Source: Blastocatellia bacterium (lineage in GTDB: Bacteria > Acidobacteriota > Blastocatellia > Pyrinomonadales > Pyrinomonadaceae). From it: 64,000 bases of DNA. Location of the stretch: contig JACCVY010000050.1 in NCBI GenBank assembly GCA_013697915.1, positions 1-64,000 of the forward strand. The letters are read 5' to 3'. Shown piece by piece: positions 43,527 through 51,788 of this stretch (position 1 is its first letter; each line of letters opens with the position of its first letter). Position numbers and translations under genes: made by a program. The notes under the pieces were generated by a model. The model saw only the letters and a list, made by a program, of their open reading frames with translations. It was not told where the DNA came from and did not search any database.

Positions 43527-46500
43527 ATGACTTGCTCATTTCGTCGCTGGTTCACACTATGTCTAATGTTCGGCCTAATGTTCGCCGGCAGCATCCTCAC
43601 GGTGCATGCGCAGGTAAAGCCGGCCCGCGATCCCAACCAACCAATCGACGAGGAATACACGAAGAAGATTCGCGAGTATACGACTGAGCCTTACTTTAAT
43701 TCGCCCTTGACCGATTATTTGCCCGCGTCCGCAAAAGTGCCGACGCCCAAAGTCGTACTCGGCGATGTAGCGGGCGCGCCCGGGAAACTGCCTTACGTGG
43801 AAGAGGTGAATCGCTACATGCGCCTGCTTGAAAAAGCCAGCCCGCGTGTCAGGGTTTTTTCCATCGGCAAGAGCGAAGAGGGCCGCGAGATGATCGCGGT
43901 AGCGGTGGCCTCTGAAACTCTGTTGGCAAAGCTGGATGAAAACCGCGCTCGGCTTAGCAAGCTTGCGGACCCGCGCGCGATGAATTTTGATGACAACGAA
44001 GCGGACAAGCTTGTCAGCCAATCGTTTCCCATCTACTACATCACCGGCGCTATTCACTCGACTGAAACCGGTTCGCCGACGGCGCTGATGGAACTCGCCT
44101 ATCGCCTGGCAGTTGACGACAGTCCCTACATCAAATCCATTCGCGACAACATGGTTACCTTGATTACGCCGGTTGTCGAAACCGACGGTCGCGATCGGAT
44201 GGTTGATATTTACAATTGGCACCTGGCCCACAAAAACGAAAATTATCCGTCACTGATCTACTGGGGGCATTACGTCGCCCACGACAATAATCGCGACGCG
44301 ATTGGCCTCTCATTAAACCTGACACGCAATGTGCTTAACACCTACACGGGCTGGAAGGCGCAGGTGCTTCACGACCTGCATGAGTCGGTTGCTTATCTTT
44401 ACGACAACACGATCGGCGATGGTCCCTACAACGCCTGGGTCGATCCGATTCTTACTGACGAGTGGCAGATGATTGGCTGGAACAATGTTTCCGAGATGAC
44501 GAAGTTTGGCATGCCCGGCGTGTTTCCGCATGGCGACTTTGATACCTGGTCGCCGGGTTATTTGATGTTTATCGCGGCGACGCATAACGGCATCAGTCGC
44601 CTCTACGAGACCTTTGGCAACGACGGCGCTGACACGATGGAGCGCACGCTTTCGCCAAGTGAATACTCGCGCACCTGGTATCGCCAAAATCCGCCGCTGC
44701 CGAAAGCGAAGTGGTCACAGCGCAACAATAATAACTACCAACAAAGCGCGTTGCTGACTTCGCTCTATTACTTCAGCAACAACAGCAAACTCTTTCTCAA
44801 GAATTTTTACTTAAAGAGCAAGCGCTCGATCTTAAAACCAAAAAATGAAGGACCGGCCGCTTACGTTTTGCCGGGCGATGATCCACGTCCCGGAAATCAG
44901 GCAGAGCTGTTGCGAACACTGCAAGCGCAAGGTGTAGAGATTAGTCGTGCGACTGCGCCGTTCACGGTTGCAGTGAAAGCTGGCAAGGCCGCTGGCGAGA
45001 AAAAATCAGAACCGGCAGCAACACCTTCCGGGTCCCCGGCTACAGTGAGCAAGGAACCTGTCGCCATCCCAACTCCGTCGGATGCGGTACCACGCGCGTC
45101 GGCAAGTCCTTCCCCGGCACCAAGCCCGCAACCGAGCCCCTCGAAGTTTGTTCAGCGCACCTTCCCGGCAGGCAGTTACATTGTGCGCATGGACCAGCCC
45201 TACAGTCGCATTGCCGACGTCTTGCTCGACTACCAATACTGGGCGCCTAACGATCCACAAACGCAGGTTTATGACGATACGGCCTGGACCATGGGCGAGC
45301 TGGCAAACGTCCAGGCGGTCCGCGTAGTTGATATAAAAGTTCTAAGCGCGGCCATGGAGCGAGTGAGCGGCGAAGTGCACGCGCGCGCCGCAATCACCGG
45401 TACCGGTTCTGTTTATATCGTCAATCAGAACGCCGATAACGCGCTGGTAACGTTGCGTTACCGGTTGAAAGACGCGACCTTCGATGCCGCCGAAGAGCCG
45501 TTCGAAGCAGCAGGGCACAAGTTCAATCGCGGTACTTTTATTATTCGTAAAGCTTCAATAGACGAAGTGAATCGCGTGGCAACGGAACTTGGTCTTCAAG
45601 TTTATGCGGTTGCCGACGCACCTGCCGTGAAGACGCATCCGATCAAAACTGCGCGCGTCGCGCTGATGCACACCTGGATCGATACGCAAAATGAAGGCTG
45701 GTGGCGGTTGGCATTTGACAAGTTGCAAGTGCCATTCTCGTACATCAGCACCCAGGACGTTGCTAAAGATGCTGATCTCCGCACTAAGTATGACGTGATT
45801 CTCTTTGCGCCCGCCGGCATTCCGCAAAATGCGATCGTAGACGGGCTGCCGATGTATGGAAATCCGTTGCCCTGGAAAACAACTCCGCTGACTCCCAATC
45901 TTGGCAAGATCGATTCGACGGATGACATGCGGCCAGGCCTGGGCTGGTCAGGAATCGCAAACCTGCAAAAGTTTGTGCAACAGGGCGGGGTCTTTTTATC
46001 TGTCGACGATACCGCCAACTTTGCGGTGGATCATGGATTCACGCCGGGCGTCTCAATCGCGCGCGCCAATCGATTAAGAGCGGTCGGCGACATCCTGCGC
46101 ATGAAGACTGTCGACGCATCGAGCCCGATTGCTTACGGTTACACCGACTCACTCGCGATGTATTGTGCGAATGGACCAATCTTCAACCTCAGTAACCTTG
46201 CCGGCAGGAGCGGCGGTCAACGCCGTTCGGATCAACGCGTCACCGGTCGCGGCACGCCCGACGATCCCGACACAGTGCAGGGCCGACCGCCGGCTGAGAT
46301 TCCTGAGCCGCCTAAAGCAGAAGTTTGGGAAGCCTTGCCATTGACAGACGAACAGCGCCGTAATAACCCCGGTACCATTCCACCGGATCAACGACCGCGC
46401 GTAGTGTTGCGCTACGCTGACAGCAGCGATCTGCTTGTTTCCGGATTACTGGATGGAGGCGACGAGATTGCGCAACACGCTGCCGTGATTGACTCACCGC

Positions 46501-46637
46501 TCGGCCGCGGTCACGTCGTCCTCTTCTCCACGAATCCCATGTGGCGCGGACAAACGAAAGGCAGTTACTTCCTCGTCTTCAACGCGATTTTGAATTTCGA
46601 TAATTTGAATGCGGGTAGGAAGCTAGACCAGAAATAA
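43527..46637 (+). CDS. Secreted M14-family zinc carboxypeptidase, large form
   Basis: The 1036-residue protein has a signal peptide (LCLMFGLMFAGSILTVHAQ) and an M14 peptidase domain. Zinc ligands are seen in YYITGAIHSTETGSPTALMELAYRL (His and Glu) and in HDLHESVAYLYD (His), and the catalytic region lies in NPLPWKTT and FAPAGIPQNA context. After a Pro/Ser/Ala-rich linker (about 500-560: PAPSPQPSPS), the C-terminal half resembles a GATase-like beta/alpha domain with VDDTANFAVDHGFTPG and HVVLFSTNPMWRGQTKGSYFLVFNAILNF. Such large M14 proteins are common in Acidobacteriota and digest extracellular protein. A TPR gene follows. Confidence 0.88.
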   Translation: MTCSFRRWFTLCLMFGLMFAGSILTVHAQVKPARDPNQPIDEEYTKKIREYTTEPYFNSPLTDYLPASAKVPTPKVVLGDVAGAPGKLPYVEEVNRYMRLLEKASPRVRVFSIGKSEEGREMIAVAVASETLLAKLDENRARLSKLADPRAMNFDDNEADKLVSQSFPIYYITGAIHSTETGSPTALMELAYRLAVDDSPYIKSIRDNMVTLITPVVETDGRDRMVDIYNWHLAHKNENYPSLIYWGHYVAHDNNRDAIGLSLNLTRNVLNTYTGWKAQVLHDLHESVAYLYDNTIGDGPYNAWVDPILTDEWQMIGWNNVSEMTKFGMPGVFPHGDFDTWSPGYLMFIAATHNGISRLYETFGNDGADTMERTLSPSEYSRTWYRQNPPLPKAKWSQRNNNNYQQSALLTSLYYFSNNSKLFLKNFYLKSKRSILKPKNEGPAAYVLPGDDPRPGNQAELLRTLQAQGVEISRATAPFTVAVKAGKAAGEKKSEPAATPSGSPATVSKEPVAIPTPSDAVPRASASPSPAPSPQPSPSKFVQRTFPAGSYIVRMDQPYSRIADVLLDYQYWAPNDPQTQVYDDTAWTMGELANVQAVRVVDIKVLSAAMERVSGEVHARAAITGTGSVYIVNQNADNALVTLRYRLKDATFDAAEEPFEAAGHKFNRGTFIIRKASIDEVNRVATELGLQVYAVADAPAVKTHPIKTARVALMHTWIDTQNEGWWRLAFDKLQVPFSYISTQDVAKDADLRTKYDVILFAPAGIPQNAIVDGLPMYGNPLPWKTTPLTPNLGKIDSTDDMRPGLGWSGIANLQKFVQQGGVFLSVDDTANFAVDHGFTPGVSIARANRLRAVGDILRMKTVDASSPIAYGYTDSLAMYCANGPIFNLSNLAGRSGGQRRSDQRVTGRGTPDDPDTVQGRPPAEIPEPPKAEVWEALPLTDEQRRNNPGTIPPDQRPRVVLRYADSSDLLVSGLLDGGDEIAQHAAVIDSPLGRGHVVLFSTNPMWRGQTKGSYFLVFNAILNFDNLNAGRKLDQK

Positions 46638-46682
46638 CCATTATTCTCGCAGAAATTGTACTTCACATGTTGAGGAGATAGT

Positions 46683-47354
46683 GTGCCCATTGCCGTCGTC
46701 AAGCTCCACTGTCACCGCGATTCTCCCCCCATCCAGCCCGTTGGCATCAATTGTAATTGCATGCGTACCTTGGCCGCGAAAGCGCTCGCCGAAGTTGATA
46801 ACCAGTACGCGTTGGGGCAAAAGACGAACGACGTGCCGGCGATGGCAGGCGATCTGCAGCTAAAGGGAAACATCCTTTTGGAGATGGGCCGCTATGACGA
46901 AGCGAGGCAACACTTCGCGCGCGCTCTGAAGATGACCGAAGACTCAAACTTGTCCGACGCAATCAAAAACAACACGCGCCGCTTTGATCATTACAACCGC
47001 ACGCGGGTGGCGTTGGGGAAAAAAGACGTTGCTACGGCGAAAGCGGAAGCGCAGGAATTTTGGAAGCTGGCCGAAGCCTCAAATAATCCGTTTCAGCTCA
47101 AGCTGGCGCATGAACTCGGCGGCATGATTGCTCTCGACGAGAAGAATTACGAAAAGGCGATCAGCGAGCTCGAGCAGTCGAACATGCAAAATCCTCAGGA
47201 CTTGTACCGGTTGTGCTGGGCTTATCAGGCCAGGGGCAATCGCGCTAAGGCCAGAGAATATTGCACCAAGGCTGCGAGGTTTAATTCGCTACCGTTGATC
47301 AATTTGGCGTTCGTGCGCGCCAAAGCACTGAAGATGATGGTGGCGAAAGGCTGA
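46683..47354 (+). CDS. TPR-containing protein (223 aa), possibly a partial relative
   Basis: From a GTG at 46683, five bases after GAGGAG, the frame gives MPIAVVKLHCHRDSPPIQPVGINCNCMRTLAAKALAE and then helical repeats: DLQLKGNILLEMGRYDEARQHFARALKM, DVATAKAEAQEFWKLAEASNN, KLAHELGGMIALDEKNYEKAISELEQSN and LYRLCWAYQARGNRAKAREYCTKAARF. No signal peptide or enzymatic domain is seen. Acidobacterial genes of this shape are often the C-terminal end of longer proteins, so the N-terminus may have been lost. The true start could also be the ATG at 46761. The M14 peptidase lies upstream on the same strand. Confidence 0.65.
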   Translation: MPIAVVKLHCHRDSPPIQPVGINCNCMRTLAAKALAEVDNQYALGQKTNDVPAMAGDLQLKGNILLEMGRYDEARQHFARALKMTEDSNLSDAIKNNTRRFDHYNRTRVALGKKDVATAKAEAQEFWKLAEASNNPFQLKLAHELGGMIALDEKNYEKAISELEQSNMQNPQDLYRLCWAYQARGNRAKAREYCTKAARFNSLPLINLAFVRAKALKMMVAKG

Positions 47355-47380
47355 AAGCTTTCTAGCCCCCACGATAGTAT

Positions 47381-47560
47381 GCGGCTCTGCCGCTTTCCGT
47401 GCGGTAAGCCTATGGCTTACCGGCGACCTTGTTCATATCCGAGGCTACGCCTCAGCGTTGCTATTTCCCGGTCAGAAGATTAAGGCGGAGGCACAGCCTC
47501 GAGGAAAAGCTGGTTTCGGTAAGCCATAGGATTACCGCACGGAAAGCGGCAGAGCCGCCT
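47381..47560. repeat. Family B nested-hairpin element (180 bp)
   Basis: Outer arms 47381-47410 and 47531-47560 are inverted copies at 29 of 30 positions (GCGGCTCTGCCGCTTTCCG onward). Inner hairpins are GGTAAGCCTATGGCTTACC and CCGAGGCTACGCCTCAG. Confidence 0.9.
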
Positions 47561-47641
47561 TTTACTTCCGTCGAATTCTAGCGAAAAGCCTATTTACGAG
47601 ATGCAATGAGCGCAGAATCTTGCGCTGAAGAAAATTGAACG

Positions 47642-47684
47642 GAAGCGCGGCCGGAGGAGCAATCTTTCCGGCCGCTTCTTTTTC
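47642..47684 (+). terminator. Intrinsic terminator before the acyl-CoA ligase gene
   Basis: GAAGCGCGGCCGGA pairs with TCCGGCCGCTTC with a two-base bulge, followed by a T-rich run TTCTTTTT. Confidence 0.7.
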
Positions 47685-47746
47685 CGGCTATAATTTCGCG
47701 GCAAGCACAACCTGCGACGGGCAAGCCCCGACTCCCCTTTTCACAC

Positions 47747-49369
47747 ATGATCCTCTTCGACGCGATCTTCAATCAGCAGTCACTGGATAAAGTCGCGGTT
47801 CGGTTTGAGCAGCAACAGATTACTTACCTCGACCTGCGCGAACAAACCCTTAGCATAGCGCGCGCCCTGAGCTTCTTGAATGTCGAACGCGGCGAGCGCG
47901 TTGCTCTGTTGCTCAACGACTCGCCTGAGTTTTTCACATCATTTATCGCGATCTGTTCGTACGGGGCCATCGCAGTGCCCATCAATATGGGCCTGCGGCC
48001 GGATGAGCAGCGCGTGATTCTTAACGACTGCACGGCATCGGTGGCAATCGTTGAGGCGAACCTCGCCGAGGCGTTGCTGGCGGACCAGGAACTGCCATCC
48101 CTGCCGGCGGTGGTTGCTGTGAGGCGCGTCGAAGAAAAAGACTTCACCACAGAGGCACGGAGAACACAGAGGTTACACAGAGAAAACACCCAAAGATCTT
48201 CGTCGAAAAAAGTCTGGTGGTTAGACGAATTGCTGACTGAGTCTGAGTCGCAAACTACGCCAAGTTTTTCTCCGCCAGCGGCGGACCAGCCTGCATTCAT
48301 TTTTTACACTTCGGGCAGCACGGGCGATCCAAAAGGCGCGGTGCATCGGCAGGCGGACATCTTTTACACCAATGAAACTTATTGTCGTGAAGTTCTGAAA
48401 CTTCGCGACGGTGACCGTGTGTTTTCCTCTTCGCGCTTACCTTTCTCTTACGGCTTTGGTAATGCGTTTAGCTTTCCGTTGCTCAACGGCTGCACCACGA
48501 TTCTCTGTCGCGAAAAGCCAAACGCCAAGGTAATCAGCCGGGTGTTTGCAGAACACAAACCAACGATCTTCTTCGGTGTTCCGGTGATCTATCGCTTGTT
48601 ATTGGACCATCATCGCGATGTTGCAAAGCTGGATTCTTCGAGTTTGCGTCTTTGCGTTTCGGCAGGCGAAGCGTTGCCCGCACATCTTGGAGAGGAAATA
48701 GAAAGAACTCTTGGCGTGGAAGTCCTGGACGGCATTGGCTCGACCGAGATGTTTCACATGTGGATGTCAAACCACCAGGGCGAGGTGCGTTACGGCAGCA
48801 GCGGCAAATTGATTGCCGGCTACGAGGCAAGACTTTTGGATCCGGTAGGAAATTCTTCGCCTCACGGTGCCGAAGGAAATCTTTGGGTGAAAGGGTCGAG
48901 CGCGGCCCTCGGATATTGGAATAAGCCTGAAGTGACGGCAGCCACGTTTGTTGATGGCTGGGTGCGAACGGGCGATCTGTACCGGCAGGACGTGGACGGC
49001 TACTGGTTTCACATGGGCCGCAGCGACGATTGTTTCAAATCCAGCGGGCAATGGGTGTCGCCGGTTGAAGTTGAAGGCGTGCTGTTGACACACGATGGCG
49101 TCAATCGCATCGCTGTGGTTGAGGATTTTGATAGCAATGGTTTGCCCTGCGCTTGCGCCTTTGTGATCAAGGCAAACAGCGACGATGACAATGTAGAGTT
49201 GGAACAGCAACTAAACAAACTGGCACGCGAAAAGTTGCCGCGTTTCAAACAGCCGCGCCGGTATGTGTTTGTTAATGAGTTGCCTTACACTGCGACCGGA
49301 AAGATTCAGAGATTCATATTGCGGGAAGGATTAAGAGTTTCAAGTTCCAGGTTTCAAGTTTCAAATTAG
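47747..49369 (+). CDS. Acyl-CoA ligase of the benzoate-CoA ligase family with an in-frame repeat insertion
   Basis: This 540-residue adenylate-forming enzyme should activate an aromatic or fatty carboxylate to its CoA thioester. Motifs are IFYTSGSTGDPKGAVH (P-loop A3), LDGIGSTEMFHM (A5), RTGDLYRQDVDGYWFHMGRSDD (A7/A8) and LPYTATGKIQR (A10 Lys), all intact. Near residues 134-150 the sequence TTEARRTQRLHRENTQ is an intergenic repeat translated in frame and sits between the N-terminal domain and the P-loop, where it may form a harmless loop. The last residues RVSSSRFQVSN come from a GTTTCAAG-type repeat. A thioesterase gene follows. Confidence 0.9.
   Translation: MILFDAIFNQQSLDKVAVRFEQQQITYLDLREQTLSIARALSFLNVERGERVALLLNDSPEFFTSFIAICSYGAIAVPINMGLRPDEQRVILNDCTASVAIVEANLAEALLADQELPSLPAVVAVRRVEEKDFTTEARRTQRLHRENTQRSSSKKVWWLDELLTESESQTTPSFSPPAADQPAFIFYTSGSTGDPKGAVHRQADIFYTNETYCREVLKLRDGDRVFSSSRLPFSYGFGNAFSFPLLNGCTTILCREKPNAKVISRVFAEHKPTIFFGVPVIYRLLLDHHRDVAKLDSSSLRLCVSAGEALPAHLGEEIERTLGVEVLDGIGSTEMFHMWMSNHQGEVRYGSSGKLIAGYEARLLDPVGNSSPHGAEGNLWVKGSSAALGYWNKPEVTAATFVDGWVRTGDLYRQDVDGYWFHMGRSDDCFKSSGQWVSPVEVEGVLLTHDGVNRIAVVEDFDSNGLPCACAFVIKANSDDDNVELEQQLNKLAREKLPRFKQPRRYVFVNELPYTATGKIQRFILREGLRVSSSRFQVSN
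48145..48190 (+). repeat. Family F repeat inserted in frame in the ligase gene
   Basis: ACCACAGAGGCACGGAGAAC then ACAGAGGTTACACAGAGAAA is a copy of the CACAGAG element seen at 27613-27712. It adds about 15 residues to the protein and keeps the frame. Confidence 0.85.
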
Positions 49370-49450
49370 TGTTTCTTGCCCGGTGCGTCATTGAGTCCAT
49401 CAAGGCGATGGTTAACTTGAAACTTGAAACTTGAAACTTGAAACTTGAAA
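49338..49450. repeat. Inverted CTTGAAA tract spanning the ligase stop and the thioesterase start
   Basis: TTTCAAGTTCCAGG and GTTTCAAGTTTCAAA (to 49367) face ACTTGAAACTTGAAACTTGA at 49411-49450. The left arm encodes the ligase C-terminus and the right arm ends three bases before the thioesterase ATG at 49453. Confidence 0.85.
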
Positions 49451-49452
49451 TA

Positions 49453-49911
49453 ATGAAGAGCATCCAGGAAACTTACGCGCCGAACAATTCGTGCTTTGGT
49501 TGCGGTCCGGCGAATGAAAAGGGCCTGCACATTCGCAGCTTTCCGCAAGGCGACGAAGTCGTCGCTGAATTCCAGCCTGAGGCCTATCAGGAAGCATTTC
49601 CGGGAATGCTCAGCGGCGGCATCATCGGCACGCTCCTCGACTGTCATTGCAACTGGACGGCTGCTTACCATTTGATGAAAAGGGCGGGTGTGGACCATCC
49701 GCCCTGCACTGTCACCGCTGATTACAAAATTACCTTGCGCCGGCCAACCCCTACGGATCAGCCCGTGCGGCTCGTAGCGCGCGTGGTTGAATCCAGCGAT
49801 GACCGTGCCGTAGTTGAAGGCGAGTTAATCGCGCATGACAAGGTCACGGCAACCTGTCGCGGCACTTTCGTCGCGGTGAAACCCGGCCATCCCGCTTATC
49901 ATCGCTGGTAG
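49453..49911 (+). CDS. Hotdog-fold thioesterase (PaaI-like)
   Basis: The 152-residue protein of the PaaI/4HBT thioesterase group reads MKSIQETYAPNNSCFGCGPANEKGLHIRSFPQGDEVVAEFQPE, then GMLSGGIIGTLLDCHCNWTAAYHLM, the usual hotdog helix, then VTADYKITLRRPTP. It should hydrolyse short or aromatic acyl-CoA and thereby pair with the CoA ligase upstream. Its start region has no normal ribosome site, because the bases before the ATG are a CTTGAAA tract; translation may depend on coupling or an alternative start. The N-terminal CFGCGPxNxxGL motif is conserved in this subgroup. Confidence 0.85.
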   Translation: MKSIQETYAPNNSCFGCGPANEKGLHIRSFPQGDEVVAEFQPEAYQEAFPGMLSGGIIGTLLDCHCNWTAAYHLMKRAGVDHPPCTVTADYKITLRRPTPTDQPVRLVARVVESSDDRAVVEGELIAHDKVTATCRGTFVAVKPGHPAYHRW

Positions 49912-49912
49912 T

Positions 49913-49997
49913 GTAAAGCAAACTGTTAGTTTGCGGTGTCACCATGTCATTCACCTTGAGCGGTAATGAGCCATCGCAAACTAACAGTTTGCGTTAC
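49913..49997. repeat. Family A paired palindrome
   Basis: GTAAAGCAAACTGTTAGTTT plus GCGGTG at 49913 faces ATCGCAAACTAACAGTTTGC plus GTTAC ending at 49997. It begins two bases after the thioesterase stop codon and ends nine bases before the hemB ATG. Confidence 0.9.
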
Positions 49998-50006
49998 AAT
50001 TACTGA

Positions 50007-50981
50007 ATGCCGGATCTAACCCATCGACCTCGTCGTCTCAGAAGAACCGAAGCGCTGCGTTCGCTGGTCCGCGAAACGCGCCTCGCACCTGAAGACTTCA
50101 TCCTTCCCTTGTTTGCTTGTTCCGGCACGAAAGTGCGTCGCGAAATTAAATCGATGCCCGGCGTCTGCAACCTGTCGGTCGACGAAATTGCCAGCGAGGC
50201 GGCGGCGGCGTTCGACTCCGGAGTTAAAGGAATAATGCTGTTCGGGTTGCCGGAGACAAAAGATGAGATGGCCAGTGGTGCTTATCACGAAAATGGCATT
50301 GTGCAACAGGCCATTCGCGGCATAAAGAAAGCGGCGCCGAATTTAGTCGTCATGGCCGACACTTGTCTTTGCGAATACACATCGCACGGTCATTGCGGTG
50401 TGGTGCGCGACGGTGAAGTTATCAACGACGACTCGCTTGAGCTGCTTGCGCAAACGGCGGTGAGCCAGGCCGCTGCCGGCGCTGACTTAGTCGCGCCCTC
50501 GGCGATGATGGATGGACAGGTTGGCGCAATTCGCGAAGCGCTGGATGCAGCGGGTTTTGAGCAGATTCCGATCATGGCCTATGCGGTCAAGTATGCATCG
50601 GCTCTATATGGTCCATTTCGCGAGGCAGCCGACAGCGCGCCCTCGTTTGGCGATCGACGCGCTTATCAGATGGACGCTCCCAATGCTCGCGAGGCGATGC
50701 ATGAGGCAGAACTTGACTACCTCGAAGGCGCGGACATTTTGATGGTAAAGCCGGCCACGATTTATCTCGACGTGCTGAAGACGATGCACGAAGAATTCGA
50801 TGTGCCGTTGGCTGCGTACCATGTTTCCGGTGAATACGCGATGATAAAAGCCGCGGCGCAAAACGGCTGGATCGACGAGCAGCGCGTAATGATGGAAACC
50901 TTGACCAGCATCAAGCGCGCGGGTGCCGACATTATTCTTACGTACTACGCGCGTGAAGCCCTGCGCGCACTTGACCGATAA
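50007..50981 (+). CDS. hemB: Porphobilinogen synthase (delta-aminolevulinic acid dehydratase)
   Basis: This 324-residue TIM-barrel enzyme condenses two 5-aminolevulinate molecules to porphobilinogen in tetrapyrrole synthesis. The zinc cysteines are Cys120, Cys122 and Cys130 in [14 protein letters not shown], so it is a zinc-type enzyme. The Schiff-base lysines are Lys195 in [14 protein letters not shown] and Lys248 in ILMVKPA. Length and sequence are typical throughout. Family A repeats separate it from the thioesterase upstream. A rhodanese gene follows 22 bp later on the same strand. Confidence 0.96.
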   Translation: MPDLTHRPRRLRRTEALRSLVRETRLAPEDFILPLFACSGTKVRREIKSMPGVCNLSVDEIASEAAAAFDSGVKGIMLFGLPETKDEMASGAYHENGIVQQAIRGIKKAAPNLVVMADTCLCEYTSHGHCGVVRDGEVINDDSLELLAQTAVSQAAAGADLVAPSAMMDGQVGAIREALDAAGFEQIPIMAYAVKYASALYGPFREAADSAPSFGDRRAYQMDAPNAREAMHEAELDYLEGADILMVKPATIYLDVLKTMHEEFDVPLAAYHVSGEYAMIKAAAQNGWIDEQRVMMETLTSIKRAGADIILTYYAREALRALDR

Positions 50982-51003
50982 GATCGAACCTGGGAGAAGT
51001 TTT

Positions 51004-51750
51004 ATGAAACGCTTTCGCACTTGGCTATTCTTGTTAATTGCACTAGCTACCAGCAGCGCATTCGCGCAGGCTTTTGGGCAATCACGAACCAACATAAATC
51101 AAACTACCCTCGAAGAACCAAATCAGCGCACGGCCGAAATCTCTACCGACGAACTGAAAAACATTCTCGCAAACAAAAGTCAGCCGGTGCTCGACGTGCG
51201 CTCGGCAACTGAATACGCAATCGCTCACATTCCGGGAAGCATTAACCTGTATGAGAAAGAAGTCGAGCGCGTAGTGCAACTCTTTCCCCACAAGGCCTCG
51301 CGCTTAGTTCTCTACTGCAACGGACCTTTCTGCGGGAAAAGCAAACGGCTGTCAGAACAACTGGTGAAGCTCGGATATTCAAACGTCAGACGCTACCAAC
51401 TTGGCCTTCCAGTTTGGCGCGCACTCGGAAACACCGTACAAACCGATCTTGAAGGACTTCGTTACGTGGTTGCGAAAGACAAAACAGCCGTGTTTGTAGA
51501 CGCTCGCGGTCCGCTTGAATTCCAGAAGGGGACTATTCCCGGCGCGGCCAACATCCATGTTGGCGAAGCTGAAAAGGCCAACGAAGACGGGCGTCTTCCT
51601 TATCGCGACAAAGGAACCCGCGTTATTGTCTTTGCAAACTCACCCGAGGAAGCGCGTATCGTTGCCGAAGAGATCGCTAAAAAGGCCTACTGGAACAGCA
51701 GTTATTTCGGCGGTAGTCTTGAAGATTTAAAACGCGCGCACCTGTGGTAG
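51004..51750 (+). CDS. Exported tandem-rhodanese protein with a degenerate second domain
   Basis: The 248-residue protein has a signal peptide (MKRFRTWLFLLIALATSSAFAQ) and two rhodanese modules. The first has VLDVRSATEYAIAHIPGSINL and an active loop with cysteines, YCNGPFCGKSKRLSEQL. The second has VFVDARGPLEFQKGTIPGAANIHV but the loop is VIVFANSPEEAR with no cysteine, so it is catalytically inactive and structural. The start at 51004 follows GGGAGAAG at the normal distance. It is likely a periplasmic sulfurtransferase or thiol sensor. It is in line with hemB and the amidohydrolase. Confidence 0.88.
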   Translation: MKRFRTWLFLLIALATSSAFAQAFGQSRTNINQTTLEEPNQRTAEISTDELKNILANKSQPVLDVRSATEYAIAHIPGSINLYEKEVERVVQLFPHKASRLVLYCNGPFCGKSKRLSEQLVKLGYSNVRRYQLGLPVWRALGNTVQTDLEGLRYVVAKDKTAVFVDARGPLEFQKGTIPGAANIHVGEAEKANEDGRLPYRDKGTRVIVFANSPEEARIVAEEIAKKAYWNSSYFGGSLEDLKRAHLW

Positions 51751-51788
51751 CTAGTCTGCCGCCTTTAGGCCCAACAAGGAGCTGCCTC

